Positions 17,936 through 25,620 of a DNA stretch of 47,868 nt are shown here, piece by piece. Both the position numbers and the translations under genes were made by a program. Source of the DNA: an uncultured Chlorobiaceae bacterium (GTDB lineage Bacteria > Bacteroidota > Chlorobiia > Chlorobiales > Chlorobiaceae); contig CAJEXL010000014.1 in assembly GCA_903994365.1 (NCBI GenBank), forward strand, positions 1 through 47,868. The letters are read 5' to 3'. The number at the start of each line of letters is the position of its first letter. Within the stretch, counting starts at the first letter, position 1. The notes beneath the pieces are model-generated. The model worked only from the letters and a program-made list of their open reading frames with translations, was not told where the DNA came from and did not search any database.

Positions 17936-18388
17936 ATGAGTAATGCAACACAACTAACCGCTGCAGAATACATCGAACAACGGCTGGATAACCAGATCAA
18001 CTGGTACTCAGCTAAAAGTTCTCGCTGCAAAGTTTGGTACAGAAGCCTCCGCATAATTGAGATTGTGGCGGCGGCAATTATTCCGCTACTTTCGGGCATG
18101 GATAATCTGTTGTACAGCAATTGGATAATTGGCGGACTTGGCATGTTGATTGCCATTGCGGCTGCAACCGGCAGCCTGTTCAAATTCCATGAGAACTGGA
18201 TTCAGTATCGCGCAACATCCGAGGCGTTGAAACATGAGAAGTATCTGTTTCTTGGAGGAAGTGCGCCCTATGATGGAGATAATGCGTTCCAAGTGCTTGT
18301 GCAGCGTGTGGAACAGCTCATTTCAAAGGAGAACTCCAATTGGACGGTAGCCGTCAAAAGCCAGCCGAAAAATGCTGGCAGGGAGTAA
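17936..18388 (+). CDS. DUF4231/SLATT-like two-TM protein
   Basis: This 150-residue protein begins with a helix rich in polar residues (AAEYIEQRLDNQINWYSAKS). Two transmembrane segments follow (IVAAAIIPLLSG near 43-54; WIIGGLGMLIAIAAATGSLF near 63-82), then a cytosolic coiled region (YRATSEALKHEKYLFLGG). That is the DUF4231 pattern, related to SLATT domains, proposed membrane effectors in nucleotide-signalled defence systems. No SMODS/CD-NTase or other sensor gene is adjacent; its neighbours are a toxin-antitoxin pair and the FGE-like gene. A stand-alone defence role is only a guess. Confidence 0.75.
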   Translation: MSNATQLTAAEYIEQRLDNQINWYSAKSSRCKVWYRSLRIIEIVAAAIIPLLSGMDNLLYSNWIIGGLGMLIAIAAATGSLFKFHENWIQYRATSEALKHEKYLFLGGSAPYDGDNAFQVLVQRVEQLISKENSNWTVAVKSQPKNAGRE

Positions 18389-18454
18389 AGACTTACAAAC
18401 CACCAAGGACGTACAATAAGCCCATACGCAGTCACCAACCTCGTTCAAAAATTC

Positions 18455-18488
18455 GGCCGCCAGAAGGCGGCCTTTCTGCGGTTTTTGC
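18455..18488 (+). terminator. Probable terminator after the DUF4231 gene
   Basis: The hairpin GGCCGCC-AGAA-GGCGGCC has a perfect 7-bp stem and is followed by TTTCTGCGGTTTTT. It lies about 65 nt after the stop at 18388. Confidence 0.6.
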
Positions 18489-18513
18489 CCACCTGCTCGG
18501 TTGAGGTGTGCCT

Positions 18514-18592
18514 CGATACGCGCTTTGCGCTACTCGGCGACCAGCAGCTTTGTAATACGCCCGGCCGCTGAGTAGGGCTTTAGCCCGTATCG
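18514..18592. repeat. Imperfect inverted repeat downstream of the FGE-like gene
   Basis: CGATACGCGCTTTGCGCTAC near 18514 pairs with the complement near 18570-18592 (GAGTAGGGCTTTAGCCCGTA, then TCG). Each arm also contains its own small palindrome (GCGCTTTGCGC and GGGCTTTAGCCC). The element begins about 55 bp beyond the stop of the FGE-like gene. Hairpins here are a known feature of diversity-generating-retroelement targets, but the element could equally be a MITE. Confidence 0.55.
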
Positions 18593-18645
18593 AAGCGTGC
18601 TCCGCTTTTAGCTCAAAAGCAAAGCCGGAATGAGCAGCCAACTGA

Positions 18646-19713
18646 CTACGGGACGAAGACCAGGCGGAAGCCAATGCCGTCGCGCCGGTAGTCGGGGGTG
18701 TAGAAGTTGCGAAACGCCGACCGACAGTCCCCGGCGTAGTTGAGCCAGCTCCCGCCACGAAGCACACGGTACGAACCGGTTGCAGGCCCGGCAGGGTTCG
18801 ACACCGTGCCTGATTCCTTGCACTCGTCATAATACCGCCCTCCGAACCAGTCACTGCACCACTCAGCAACATTCCCATGCATGGTGTACAACCCCCACAC
18901 ATTCGGAGAAAAGCTGTTCACCGGTACCGTATTTAGACGATACACACCTTTCGGGTTACCATTATACGGATAATTGCCGTCATAGTTTGCCTGATCCGTC
19001 GTCAGGTTGTTCCCTGTGTTAAACGGCGTTGTCGTCCCTGCTCGGCACGCATACTCACGCTCTGCCTCTGTTGGCAAACGATACGTTTTTCCACTTTTTT
19101 TCGACATCCACTCGCCATACGCCACAGCATCATTCCAACTCACATGGATCACTGGATGGTTATCCTCGCTTGCTGGTCGAACACTGCCCGATACGCCATG
19201 TCGCCAGTTTACTCCCGCTTTTTTTACAGCTCCACTATCGTTCCAAATCCAGCTACCACCACCTTTTTCAGCATCTGTCCGGTACCCGGTTGCCTCCACG
19301 AAACTCCTGAACTCTGACACCGTCACCGAATATTTACTTATATAAAAGTTGCTCAGGCGCACCTGATGCTGGGTCTCACTGTAGTCAATACCAAATTGTT
19401 TGTAGACCGCTTTGGCTGCATCACGGCCAACTTCACTCTCCGGGCTCCCCATCGTAAATTCCCCGCCCCGTATCAGAACAAAGTTGTTAGGCGCTGGAAC
19501 AACGGCGTATAACGTAGCGCTGAATAGCATCACTCCGGAAAGCACAAGGGCTTGAGCAATGACCGCAACGCTCCACCTTCGCTGCGTCAGACGTAACCAG
19601 CTCAGCAGCAGCGGAACAACTCTGTACATCGGCACGGCAACAATACCATCCTCAAACCTTCGAGTGCCTCCCATCAGCGAAGCTCTGCTCCGCATCGTCA
19701 TGCTCTTCATCAT
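18646..19713 (-). CDS. FGE/SUMF1-fold protein, probable diversity-generating-retroelement target
   Basis: The 355-residue protein starts after a strong AGGAGG. It has an N-terminal membrane or signal segment (VAVIAQALVLSGVMLFSATL, about 49-68), then a formylglycine-generating-enzyme/C-type-lectin fold. Motifs are FVLIRGGEFTMGSPESEVG, HVSWNDAVAYGEWM, YRLPTEAEREYACRAG and MHGNVAEWCSDWF. The end reads RVLRGGSW...CRSA.R...P..R...IGFRLV, the conserved frame of retroelement variable regions. The residues between fixed positions are encoded mainly by codons ending in C (CTC, AAC, TAC, GCC, GAC, CGC, AAC, TTC, TAC), as expected when AAC codons of a template repeat are randomised at adenines. No reverse transcriptase or template repeat is in the window. 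It could also be an ordinary SUMF1-like protein. Confidence 0.85.
   Translation of the reverse strand: MMKSMTMRSRASLMGGTRRFEDGIVAVPMYRVVPLLLSWLRLTQRRWSVAVIAQALVLSGVMLFSATLYAVVPAPNNFVLIRGGEFTMGSPESEVGRDAAKAVYKQFGIDYSETQHQVRLSNFYISKYSVTVSEFRSFVEATGYRTDAEKGGGSWIWNDSGAVKKAGVNWRHGVSGSVRPASEDNHPVIHVSWNDAVAYGEWMSKKSGKTYRLPTEAEREYACRAGTTTPFNTGNNLTTDQANYDGNYPYNGNPKGVYRLNTVPVNSFSPNVWGLYTMHGNVAEWCSDWFGGRYYDECKESGTVSNPAGPATGSYRVLRGGSWLNYAGDCRSAFRNFYTPDYRRDGIGFRLVFVP
18664..18759 (-). other. Candidate variable region (VR) of a diversity-generating retroelement
   Basis: This covers RGGSW to GFR at the C-terminus of the FGE-like protein. Fixed residues (RGGSW, CRSA, P, R, IGFR) alternate with variable ones, most encoded by NNC codons. 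This is the fingerprint left by adenine-specific mutagenic homing from AAC-rich template codons. Without the template repeat the assignment is inferential. Confidence 0.55.
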
Positions 19714-19858
19714 CCCCCTCCTTTTGGCTTGTTACAAGAAAAATAATGCGGCTCTTGGGCAATTTATCTTTTATTACCGGTGTTTCACAAACACCCTCGT
19801 CAGAGCGGAATGCGTTGCAGCCCTACGGCAATCAGATCGCCTCGATATGTGGTTCGCG

Positions 19859-20164
19859 CTACGAAGGGTTATGCATAAGTTCTTCTAAACGAAGTAAGCG
19901 ATGACCTTCAAAAACGGTTAAAATATCTATTTGCTCTGCAGAGCGATAGTATATAAGCCTATAATGACCTACAAGAATTTCACGAAAAGCAGCGATTGAG
20001 AGTTCTGGCACAACCCGTCCTTTATCAGGGTGATAAGCAAGAGAATCGCCACTTTGAAGTAAGGTTTCAATAAATTCTGATGCTCTTTGAGGATTATTTT
20101 GTGCAATAAACCGCTCAATTTGATCCAATTCATACAGCGCTTCTGCTGACCAAATAACATTCAT
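19859..20164 (-). CDS. RelE/ParE-family toxin
   Basis: This 101-residue protein begins MNVIWSAEALYELDQIERFI, continues with DKGRVVPELSIAAFREILVG, and ends YRLIYYRSAEQIDILTVFEG-HRLL. That is a clear ParE-type pattern. It overlaps the antitoxin stop by 4 nt. It is not a copy of the toxin at 17114, from which it diverges strongly, so the two pairs arrived independently or long ago. Confidence 0.92.
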   Translation of the reverse strand: MNVIWSAEALYELDQIERFIAQNNPQRASEFIETLLQSGDSLAYHPDKGRVVPELSIAAFREILVGHYRLIYYRSAEQIDILTVFEGHRLLRLEELMHNPS

Positions 20165-20454
20165 GCGTTTTGCCGTGCTAAGCGCTTTTCCGTAAGAATG
20201 GCTCTTACTTCTTCAGTTGTATAAACATTACCAGCCTCAACATCGGCTAAGCCTCGCTGAATAGAGGCAATAAATTGTTGTTGATACACTAAGGCATCGT
20301 ATTCGGCAGGAGAAAGTAAAACGCCAGCAGGTTTACCATGTTGCGTAATAATTAGTGGATGACCACTTTCTTGAGCTTTTTTTAAACAAGCAGTGATACT
20401 TGTTTTAAATTCTCTTAGCGGAATAATGTCGCTTGATATCTGAACATTGACCAT
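20161..20454 (-). CDS. Phd/YefM-family antitoxin
   Basis: This 97-residue protein has the Phd consensus: DIIPLREFKTSITACLKKAQ, then HPLIITQHGKPAGVLLSPAE, then YDALVYQQQFIASIQRGLAD. It sits upstream of and overlaps the toxin at 19859, and it should autorepress the pair. Confidence 0.92.
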   Translation of the reverse strand: MVNVQISSDIIPLREFKTSITACLKKAQESGHPLIITQHGKPAGVLLSPAEYDALVYQQQFIASIQRGLADVEAGNVYTTEEVRAILTEKRLARQNA

Positions 20455-20672
20455 AGTAACGTTTTATTTTAAGACATATTAAGCAATACGCTTCAAGGTA
20501 CAAAACTTTCAGCCCACCTATGCTTCCCATAGTATCCTAATTTTTCGCCATCAGCGTGTCATGACGCAGTATAGCGAAGCATCCATTCCATTATCTGACT
20601 CAAGATTTGTTGGATTAGTGTGACATGCAAGATTTATTCATCATTACATCAAACATCTATAATTCATAATCG

Positions 20673-22091
20673 TCACCCCATCCCCCGCAACTGCCGCAGC
20701 AAATCCTTCCGCGCCATCCCGTACATGTGCACATACAGCAGGTTGAACATCAGCACCGCCGACCGCAGCCGGGGCGCACGCATAGCACGCTTCACGGCAT
20801 TCTGCACGGTAAAGACCCGGCTGGTCAGCGCCGTATAACTCGGAATAAACTCTTGCAGCGGAATGCGCAAGGGCTTGTAGAGCATCTCCTGCCCCCATGA
20901 AAACTTGAACGCATCGTGATCATCCGGGGAGTGGAGCAGGCGTCCTTCGAGTGCCAGCCGGTTGAAAACGCCAGTGCCGGGAATGGGGCGCAGAAGGTTG
21001 ATGCCGGGCACATCAACGCCGGTCTCTTCGATAAAGGCTTCGAGTTTGGCGGGAAGTTCAAGGGTGTCTTCGTCGAGGCCGTAGATGAAGCTGCCGTAGA
21101 CACATATCCCTGCCTGGCGGATATGCTTGATGCACTCCACCTGACGGGCGGCGGGGTTGTGGAACTTCTTGTGGGCATGGTTGCTGCCATCGGTGAGGCT
21201 CTCAATGCCGATCAGGAGGGCGCCGCAGCCGGAACGGGCAAAGGCTTCGAGCAGTCGGGGCTTTTCGCCAAGGGCGGTGGTGGCCTGGCCTACCCATTTG
21301 ATCTTGAAGGGTTCCAGTTGGCGAAAGAGTTGCTCGGCATACTCTTCATCGGCGTTAATGGTGTCGTCGAGAAAGAAAAAGATCCGTTTGTCCTCTTTCA
21401 GAAAGGTTTCAACCTCCCTGAGAACGGCGGGGATGGTTCGGTGGCGCAGACGGTGGCCATTCATGACGTGGACGTTGCAGAAGTCGCAACTGAAGGGGCA
21501 GCCACGGGTGGTCTGCACCACGTTGGTGGTGAAGTAGCTCTTGATGTCGAGCGCACTCTTCCCAACAACACGCTCAATGGAGAGGTCGGGGAAGGTGGCA
21601 ACCCGGTACTCCGGCTTGAGGGCACCAGCAAGCAGATCCTCCTGAACATCGCGCCAGATATCGTCGGCCTCGCCAATGACGAGCGCATCGGCATGGTCGC
21701 GGCACTGGTCGGGGAAGATGGAGACGTAGGGACCACCGAGCACCACCTTGATGCCTCTGGAGCGGAGTGCCCGGGCAAGCTCAAAGGCTGGCCTGACGGC
21801 ACCGGTCTGCACGCTGATACCTGCCATATCCCAGTGCTGGTCGAGCGGCAGCTTTTCGAAACGCAGGTCGCAAAAGGTCTGGCTCACGCCCGCCACTTTC
21901 TGGGAGCTGAGAATCATCAGGGCAAGTGGTGGTATAGCGAACTGTGCCCGCCGAATAATGTTGCTCAGGGCGGTGTCTTTCAGTGAGCTGAAGAGGCTCC
22001 GTTTGGCTGAGGCATCTTCCAGGGAAGCTGCACCATCAACACCGCTATCAGCTTGAATAAAAATGAGTAGTACTTTTTTTTCAAAAGCCAT
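20673..22091 (-). CDS. B12-binding radical SAM protein
   Basis: This 472-residue protein has an N-terminal cobalamin-binding-type Rossmann domain (VKVVLGGPYVSIFPDQ region, about 113-130). The radical SAM cluster motif is CPFSCDFC (C198, C202, C205), followed by the AdoMet-binding region and a C-terminal helical domain. The overall form resembles BchE/BchQ/BchR/HpnP-type enzymes. Green sulfur bacteria use several of these for bacteriochlorophyll side-chain methylation and ring closure. I cannot tell whether this is one of the named Bch enzymes, so no symbol is given. It follows mutS on the same strand after an 83-nt gap. Confidence 0.85.
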   Translation of the reverse strand: MAFEKKVLLIFIQADSGVDGAASLEDASAKRSLFSSLKDTALSNIIRRAQFAIPPLALMILSSQKVAGVSQTFCDLRFEKLPLDQHWDMAGISVQTGAVRPAFELARALRSRGIKVVLGGPYVSIFPDQCRDHADALVIGEADDIWRDVQEDLLAGALKPEYRVATFPDLSIERVVGKSALDIKSYFTTNVVQTTRGCPFSCDFCNVHVMNGHRLRHRTIPAVLREVETFLKEDKRIFFFLDDTINADEEYAEQLFRQLEPFKIKWVGQATTALGEKPRLLEAFARSGCGALLIGIESLTDGSNHAHKKFHNPAARQVECIKHIRQAGICVYGSFIYGLDEDTLELPAKLEAFIEETGVDVPGINLLRPIPGTGVFNRLALEGRLLHSPDDHDAFKFSWGQEMLYKPLRIPLQEFIPSYTALTSRVFTVQNAVKRAMRAPRLRSAVLMFNLLYVHMYGMARKDLLRQLRGMG

Positions 22092-22146
22092 ATATTACCT
22101 TATCAAAGGCACCATGTGTACCTTTATCTCGCGTTTAATTTTTTCG

Positions 22147-22178
22147 TCATTCATCATTCATCATTCATCATTCATCAA
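22147..22178. repeat. 7-bp tandem repeat at the mutS stop codon
   Basis: About four copies of TCATCAT (plus strand) run into the mutS stop. On the mutS strand they read TGAATGA repeatedly, giving several stacked stop codons. Copy-number change would not alter MutS. Confidence 0.8.
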
Positions 22179-24793
22179 TAGCCACCCCCGTTCCGGGCCA
22201 TCTCCTGCAGCTTTTTCAGCTCCAGCAGGGCATCCAGCGGGGTGAGCCGGTCGAGATCAAGCGACTCAACGGCTTTGCGAAGCTGGTTGTCGGCCTCTTC
22301 AAACAGGCTGATCTGCATACTTTTTATCTTTGATGGCCGGTTCGGGGGAATTTCAATGTCGCGCTTCTCCATCCCCGCCAGAATCTCTTTGGCGCGGGTA
22401 ATCACCTCCACCGGCATTCCTGCCATTTTAGCCACCTCAATACCGTAGCTGTTATCGGTGGAACCCCGGACAATCTTGCGCAGAAAGATCACCTTGTCTG
22501 TGGTCTCAACAACAGTGGCGTTGTAGTTCACCACGCCCGGCAGGCGGCTCTCCAGTTCGGCAAGTTCATGGTAATGGGTGGCAAAGAGGCTCCTGGCGCC
22601 GATTGACCGACAGATATATTCGCTCATCGACCAGGCAATCGACATACCGTCAAAGGTGCTGGTTCCCCGCCCGATTTCGTCGAGCAGCAGCAGGCTTCTG
22701 GAGGTAGCATTGTTGAGAATGCTGGCCGCTTCATTCATCTCAACCAGAAAGGTGCTCTCCCCGGAGGCAAGATTGTCGGAAGCACCAACCCGGGTAAAGA
22801 TGCGGTCAACCAGCCCGATCTCAGCACTCTCCGCCGGAACAAAACTCCCCGCCTGCGCAAGAAGCACAATCAGCCCCACTTGGCGCAGAAAAGAGCTTTT
22901 GCCCGCCATGTTGGGGCCGGTAATCATCAGCATCTTCTGCTTCTCGTCGAAATGGCAGTCATTCGGCACATAAGGCTCCTCAACGCTCATCATCCTTTCA
23001 AGCACGGGATGACGGCCACCAACAATAAAGAGCTTTTCGTGCTCCATAATCTCCGGTTTGCAGTAGCCATATTCGACGGCAGAGAGGGCAAAGGAGCAAA
23101 GCGAATCAATTTCGGCGATGAGAGCTGCGTTTTCCTGTATCCCTGACGCTTGTTCGGCAATGAGGAGGCAGAGGTCGTGAAAGAGCTGCGCTTCGAGCAC
23201 CAGGCTTTTCTCTTCGGCATTGAGAATTTTCTCCTCGTACTCTTTCAAGGCGGGAATGGTGTAGCGCTCGGCATTGACAAGGGTCTGCTTCTTTTCGTAA
23301 TAGGCGGGAACCTTGTCGCTGTTGGCACGGCTGATTTCGATGTAGTAGCCGAACACCTTGTTGAAACTCACCTTGAGCGACGAAATGGTGGTGGCGGCCC
23401 GCTCCTCCTGCTGAATCTGCAGGAGCCGGTCTTTGGCGGTCGAGGCAACGGAGCGGAGATCATCAAGCTCGGCGTTGTAGCCAGCGCGGATGTAACCGCC
23501 ATCACGCATTGATGCGCCTGATTCGGGATCAATCGCCTCCTCAATTCGTGCTGCAAGCTCCGGCAACGGCTGCAACGTAAAGGCCAGCGACCCCAGCCGA
23601 GCTGAACCAGCCTGATGCAGCAGCTCCTGAAGCTTTGGAATGGCTGAGAGCGAGAGGCCAAGCTGGCGAACCTCCCGTGGAATGGTGCGAAACGTAGCAA
23701 TACGGGCAAGCGAGCGTTCAAGATCGTTGATGGCCGACATCTGCTCGCTGAGCCCCTCCCGCAATGCCCGGTTCTCGGTCAGCTCCCCAACGGCATCGAG
23801 GCGCAGCCGGATCTCATCAACCCGTTTCAGCGGTCGCTGAAGCCAGCGGCGGATCAACCTTGCGCCCATGGGATTGCGGGTGCGATCCATCACCTGAAGC
23901 AGGCTTCCGTTCAGTGTGCCATCCTGCATGGAGGAGATAATCTCAAGATTTCTCTTGGTCTGCTGATCGAGCGTCATGTACTCGGCATTGTGCAGCTCCC
24001 CGATACGGGTAATGTAGTGAAGGCGATTCTGCCGCGTCTCCTCAAGATACTGGAGCACAACGCCAGCCGCCACCCTTCCGGCACGGTTGCCCTCAATGCC
24101 GAAACCCTTCAGCGAGTGGGTCTTGAACTGCCGCGCCAGCACCTCCTGCGCCTGCTCTTCACTGAACATCCACGACTCAACCTCCGTCACCAGCGTCTCC
24201 AGCGGAAGTGCTTTTTTCAGCAGCTCGGCACGCTCTCTCTCGGCGGAGGAGACAAGTATTTCCGAGGGGTGAAGTGAAAGAAGAAAATCTTTAAGCTCGT
24301 CGGGATGAAGCGAGGCAATCTTGAATTCAGCCGTGGTAACATCAATAAAGGCCACCCCGGCAAGCAGCGTTCTCCCCTCTTTGACATAAGCCACCGCAGA
24401 GAGGTAGTTGTTGTGCCGGTCGTCGAGCAGCTTGTCGCTATAGGTAACGCCCGGAGTAATAATGTCGGTGATCTCGCGACGGACAATTCCTTTGGCATCA
24501 GCCGGGTCTTCAACCTGGTCGCAGACCGCCACCTTGAACCCTTTTTTCACCAGTTTTGCAATATACCCTTCGCTGGCATGGTGGGGAAAGCCAGCCATAG
24601 GGATATCGATGGTACGCTTGGTGAGCACAATGTTCAGGGCGGTGGAAACGGTGACGGCATCCTCAAAAAACGTTTCATAAAAATCGCCCACCCTGAAGAG
24701 CAGCAGAAAATCGGGGTACCGCTCCTTTACCTCCAGATACTGCCGCATCATTGGGGAGTGCTCTTTCTGCGTGGTGCACTCTGCTTTGCTCAT
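22175..24793 (-). CDS. mutS: DNA mismatch repair ATPase MutS
   Basis: MutS recognises mismatches and starts repair with MutL. The 872-residue length is normal. The N-terminal mismatch-wedge motif is in [14 protein letters not shown] (F-Y-E at about 38-41). The connector and lever domains follow. The ATPase has Walker [16 protein letters not shown], Walker [16 protein letters not shown] and the ATHYHEL motif. The C-terminal helix-turn-helix ([13 protein letters not shown]) is present. No break is seen. The start [20 protein letters not shown] fits the family opening. Confidence 0.97.
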   Translation of the reverse strand: MSKAECTTQKEHSPMMRQYLEVKERYPDFLLLFRVGDFYETFFEDAVTVSTALNIVLTKRTIDIPMAGFPHHASEGYIAKLVKKGFKVAVCDQVEDPADAKGIVRREITDIITPGVTYSDKLLDDRHNNYLSAVAYVKEGRTLLAGVAFIDVTTAEFKIASLHPDELKDFLLSLHPSEILVSSAERERAELLKKALPLETLVTEVESWMFSEEQAQEVLARQFKTHSLKGFGIEGNRAGRVAAGVVLQYLEETRQNRLHYITRIGELHNAEYMTLDQQTKRNLEIISSMQDGTLNGSLLQVMDRTRNPMGARLIRRWLQRPLKRVDEIRLRLDAVGELTENRALREGLSEQMSAINDLERSLARIATFRTIPREVRQLGLSLSAIPKLQELLHQAGSARLGSLAFTLQPLPELAARIEEAIDPESGASMRDGGYIRAGYNAELDDLRSVASTAKDRLLQIQQEERAATTISSLKVSFNKVFGYYIEISRANSDKVPAYYEKKQTLVNAERYTIPALKEYEEKILNAEEKSLVLEAQLFHDLCLLIAEQASGIQENAALIAEIDSLCSFALSAVEYGYCKPEIMEHEKLFIVGGRHPVLERMMSVEEPYVPNDCHFDEKQKMLMITGPNMAGKSSFLRQVGLIVLLAQAGSFVPAESAEIGLVDRIFTRVGASDNLASGESTFLVEMNEAASILNNATSRSLLLLDEIGRGTSTFDGMSIAWSMSEYICRSIGARSLFATHYHELAELESRLPGVVNYNATVVETTDKVIFLRKIVRGSTDNSYGIEVAKMAGMPVEVITRAKEILAGMEKRDIEIPPNRPSKIKSMQISLFEEADNQLRKAVESLDLDRLTPLDALLELKKLQEMARNGGGY

Positions 24794-25330
24794 GGTGTGA
24801 TCATCAGTTATTAAACCTGTCAGAGAGTGGTAAACCTACCCCCGTTTTGTGAAAAAGAAGCTACTTCAGCGCGACTTAATAAACAAGAGGCGGAATCGCA
24901 GGCATCGCCCCAAGAAGTGAATCCAATGTATTTATATGAGTTACGTACCGGAATTAAATTTTAGAAGACTTTGATTTTGACACATAAAAACAGGCGGACT
25001 ACATCCTTTTTAGCAAAACAGCGCCAATTTGTTTGAAAACCTTGATATTATTTATACTTTCAAAGTAAAATTGTTTGATGGCATTTTATGCCCATTAGTC
25101 TTTTCGCCTTGTAAAGATCGACAATAGAGATGCCAGATGTCAATTGTTGGCAATCTTTCGTTTTAATTCTTCAGATTTTCGACAACACATTTATTGCGTA
25201 ATCGCAACAAATTGATCAAAATCGAAATGAAAAGTTTACTCAGCTATCCTCCCGTTTTTTTGTGATACTTGCTATCAGTCAAAGAGAATATTTATTTCCT
25301 GTTTACCATCATAATAAGGACTACAAAATT
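24794..25330. other. AT-rich intergenic region between mutS and the 25331 cassette
   Basis: About 540 bp lie between divergent genes. I see no convincing gene, tRNA or strong hairpin. Composition becomes AT-richer toward the cassette, marking the edge of a probable acquired segment. Promoters of both directions must lie here. Confidence 0.5.
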
Positions 25331-25573
25331 ATGAACAACATTGACCCTACAATGGAGATATCTGCCAACCTGCAAGAGTATTCAAAAGTGATAGAAGATA
25401 TTAATAATGCTCTTGATGAATTTTATGAGGTGTTGCCTGACATTAAGAATACAAAAGGAGAAGAGAGAAAAGAGAATCTTGACATTTGGGTAAAACATAT
25501 CAATGATTTAAAAGATTCCTGTAAGCAGCTTATTGATGAAATTGAGGAGAAAAAGAGGGAAATCAATTTTTGA
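25331..25573 (+). CDS. Small acidic helical protein, first gene of the cassette
   Basis: I do not recognise this 80-residue protein. From the ATG at 25331 (AAGGA eleven bases upstream) it begins MNNIDPTMEISANLQEYSKV. It is almost entirely predicted amphipathic helix with a Lys/Glu-rich end (DEIEEKKREINF). It has one Cys (in the LKDSCKQL segment) and no signal peptide. An upstream in-frame start at 25262 lacks a ribosome-binding site. It lies 47 nt ahead of the Pro-Arg repeat protein in the same direction. It may be a chaperone, a leader-binding accessory or an immunity-like protein; nothing in the sequence decides this. Confidence 0.65.
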   Translation: MNNIDPTMEISANLQEYSKVIEDINNALDEFYEVLPDIKNTKGEERKENLDIWVKHINDLKDSCKQLIDEIEEKKREINF

Positions 25574-25620
25574 GTAGTTGTTTTATTTCATTTCGTAAAT
25601 AAAAAGAGGAGACTGTTATT

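Noticed and set aside
18432..18902. 156-codon minus-strand frame overlapping the 3' end of the FGE-like gene
   Set aside because: It runs through the palindromic spacer in another frame, with low-complexity Arg/Ala/Ser composition. The FGE-like frame is clearly the coding one.
20916..21986. 356-codon plus-strand frame opposite the B12 radical SAM gene
   Set aside because: It is Gly/Val/Glu-rich antisense translation of a gene with an intact radical SAM motif.
20673..22091. Naming the B12 radical SAM protein as BchQ, BchR or BchE
   Set aside because: The architecture fits, but no diagnostic residue could be recalled with confidence, so no symbol was given.
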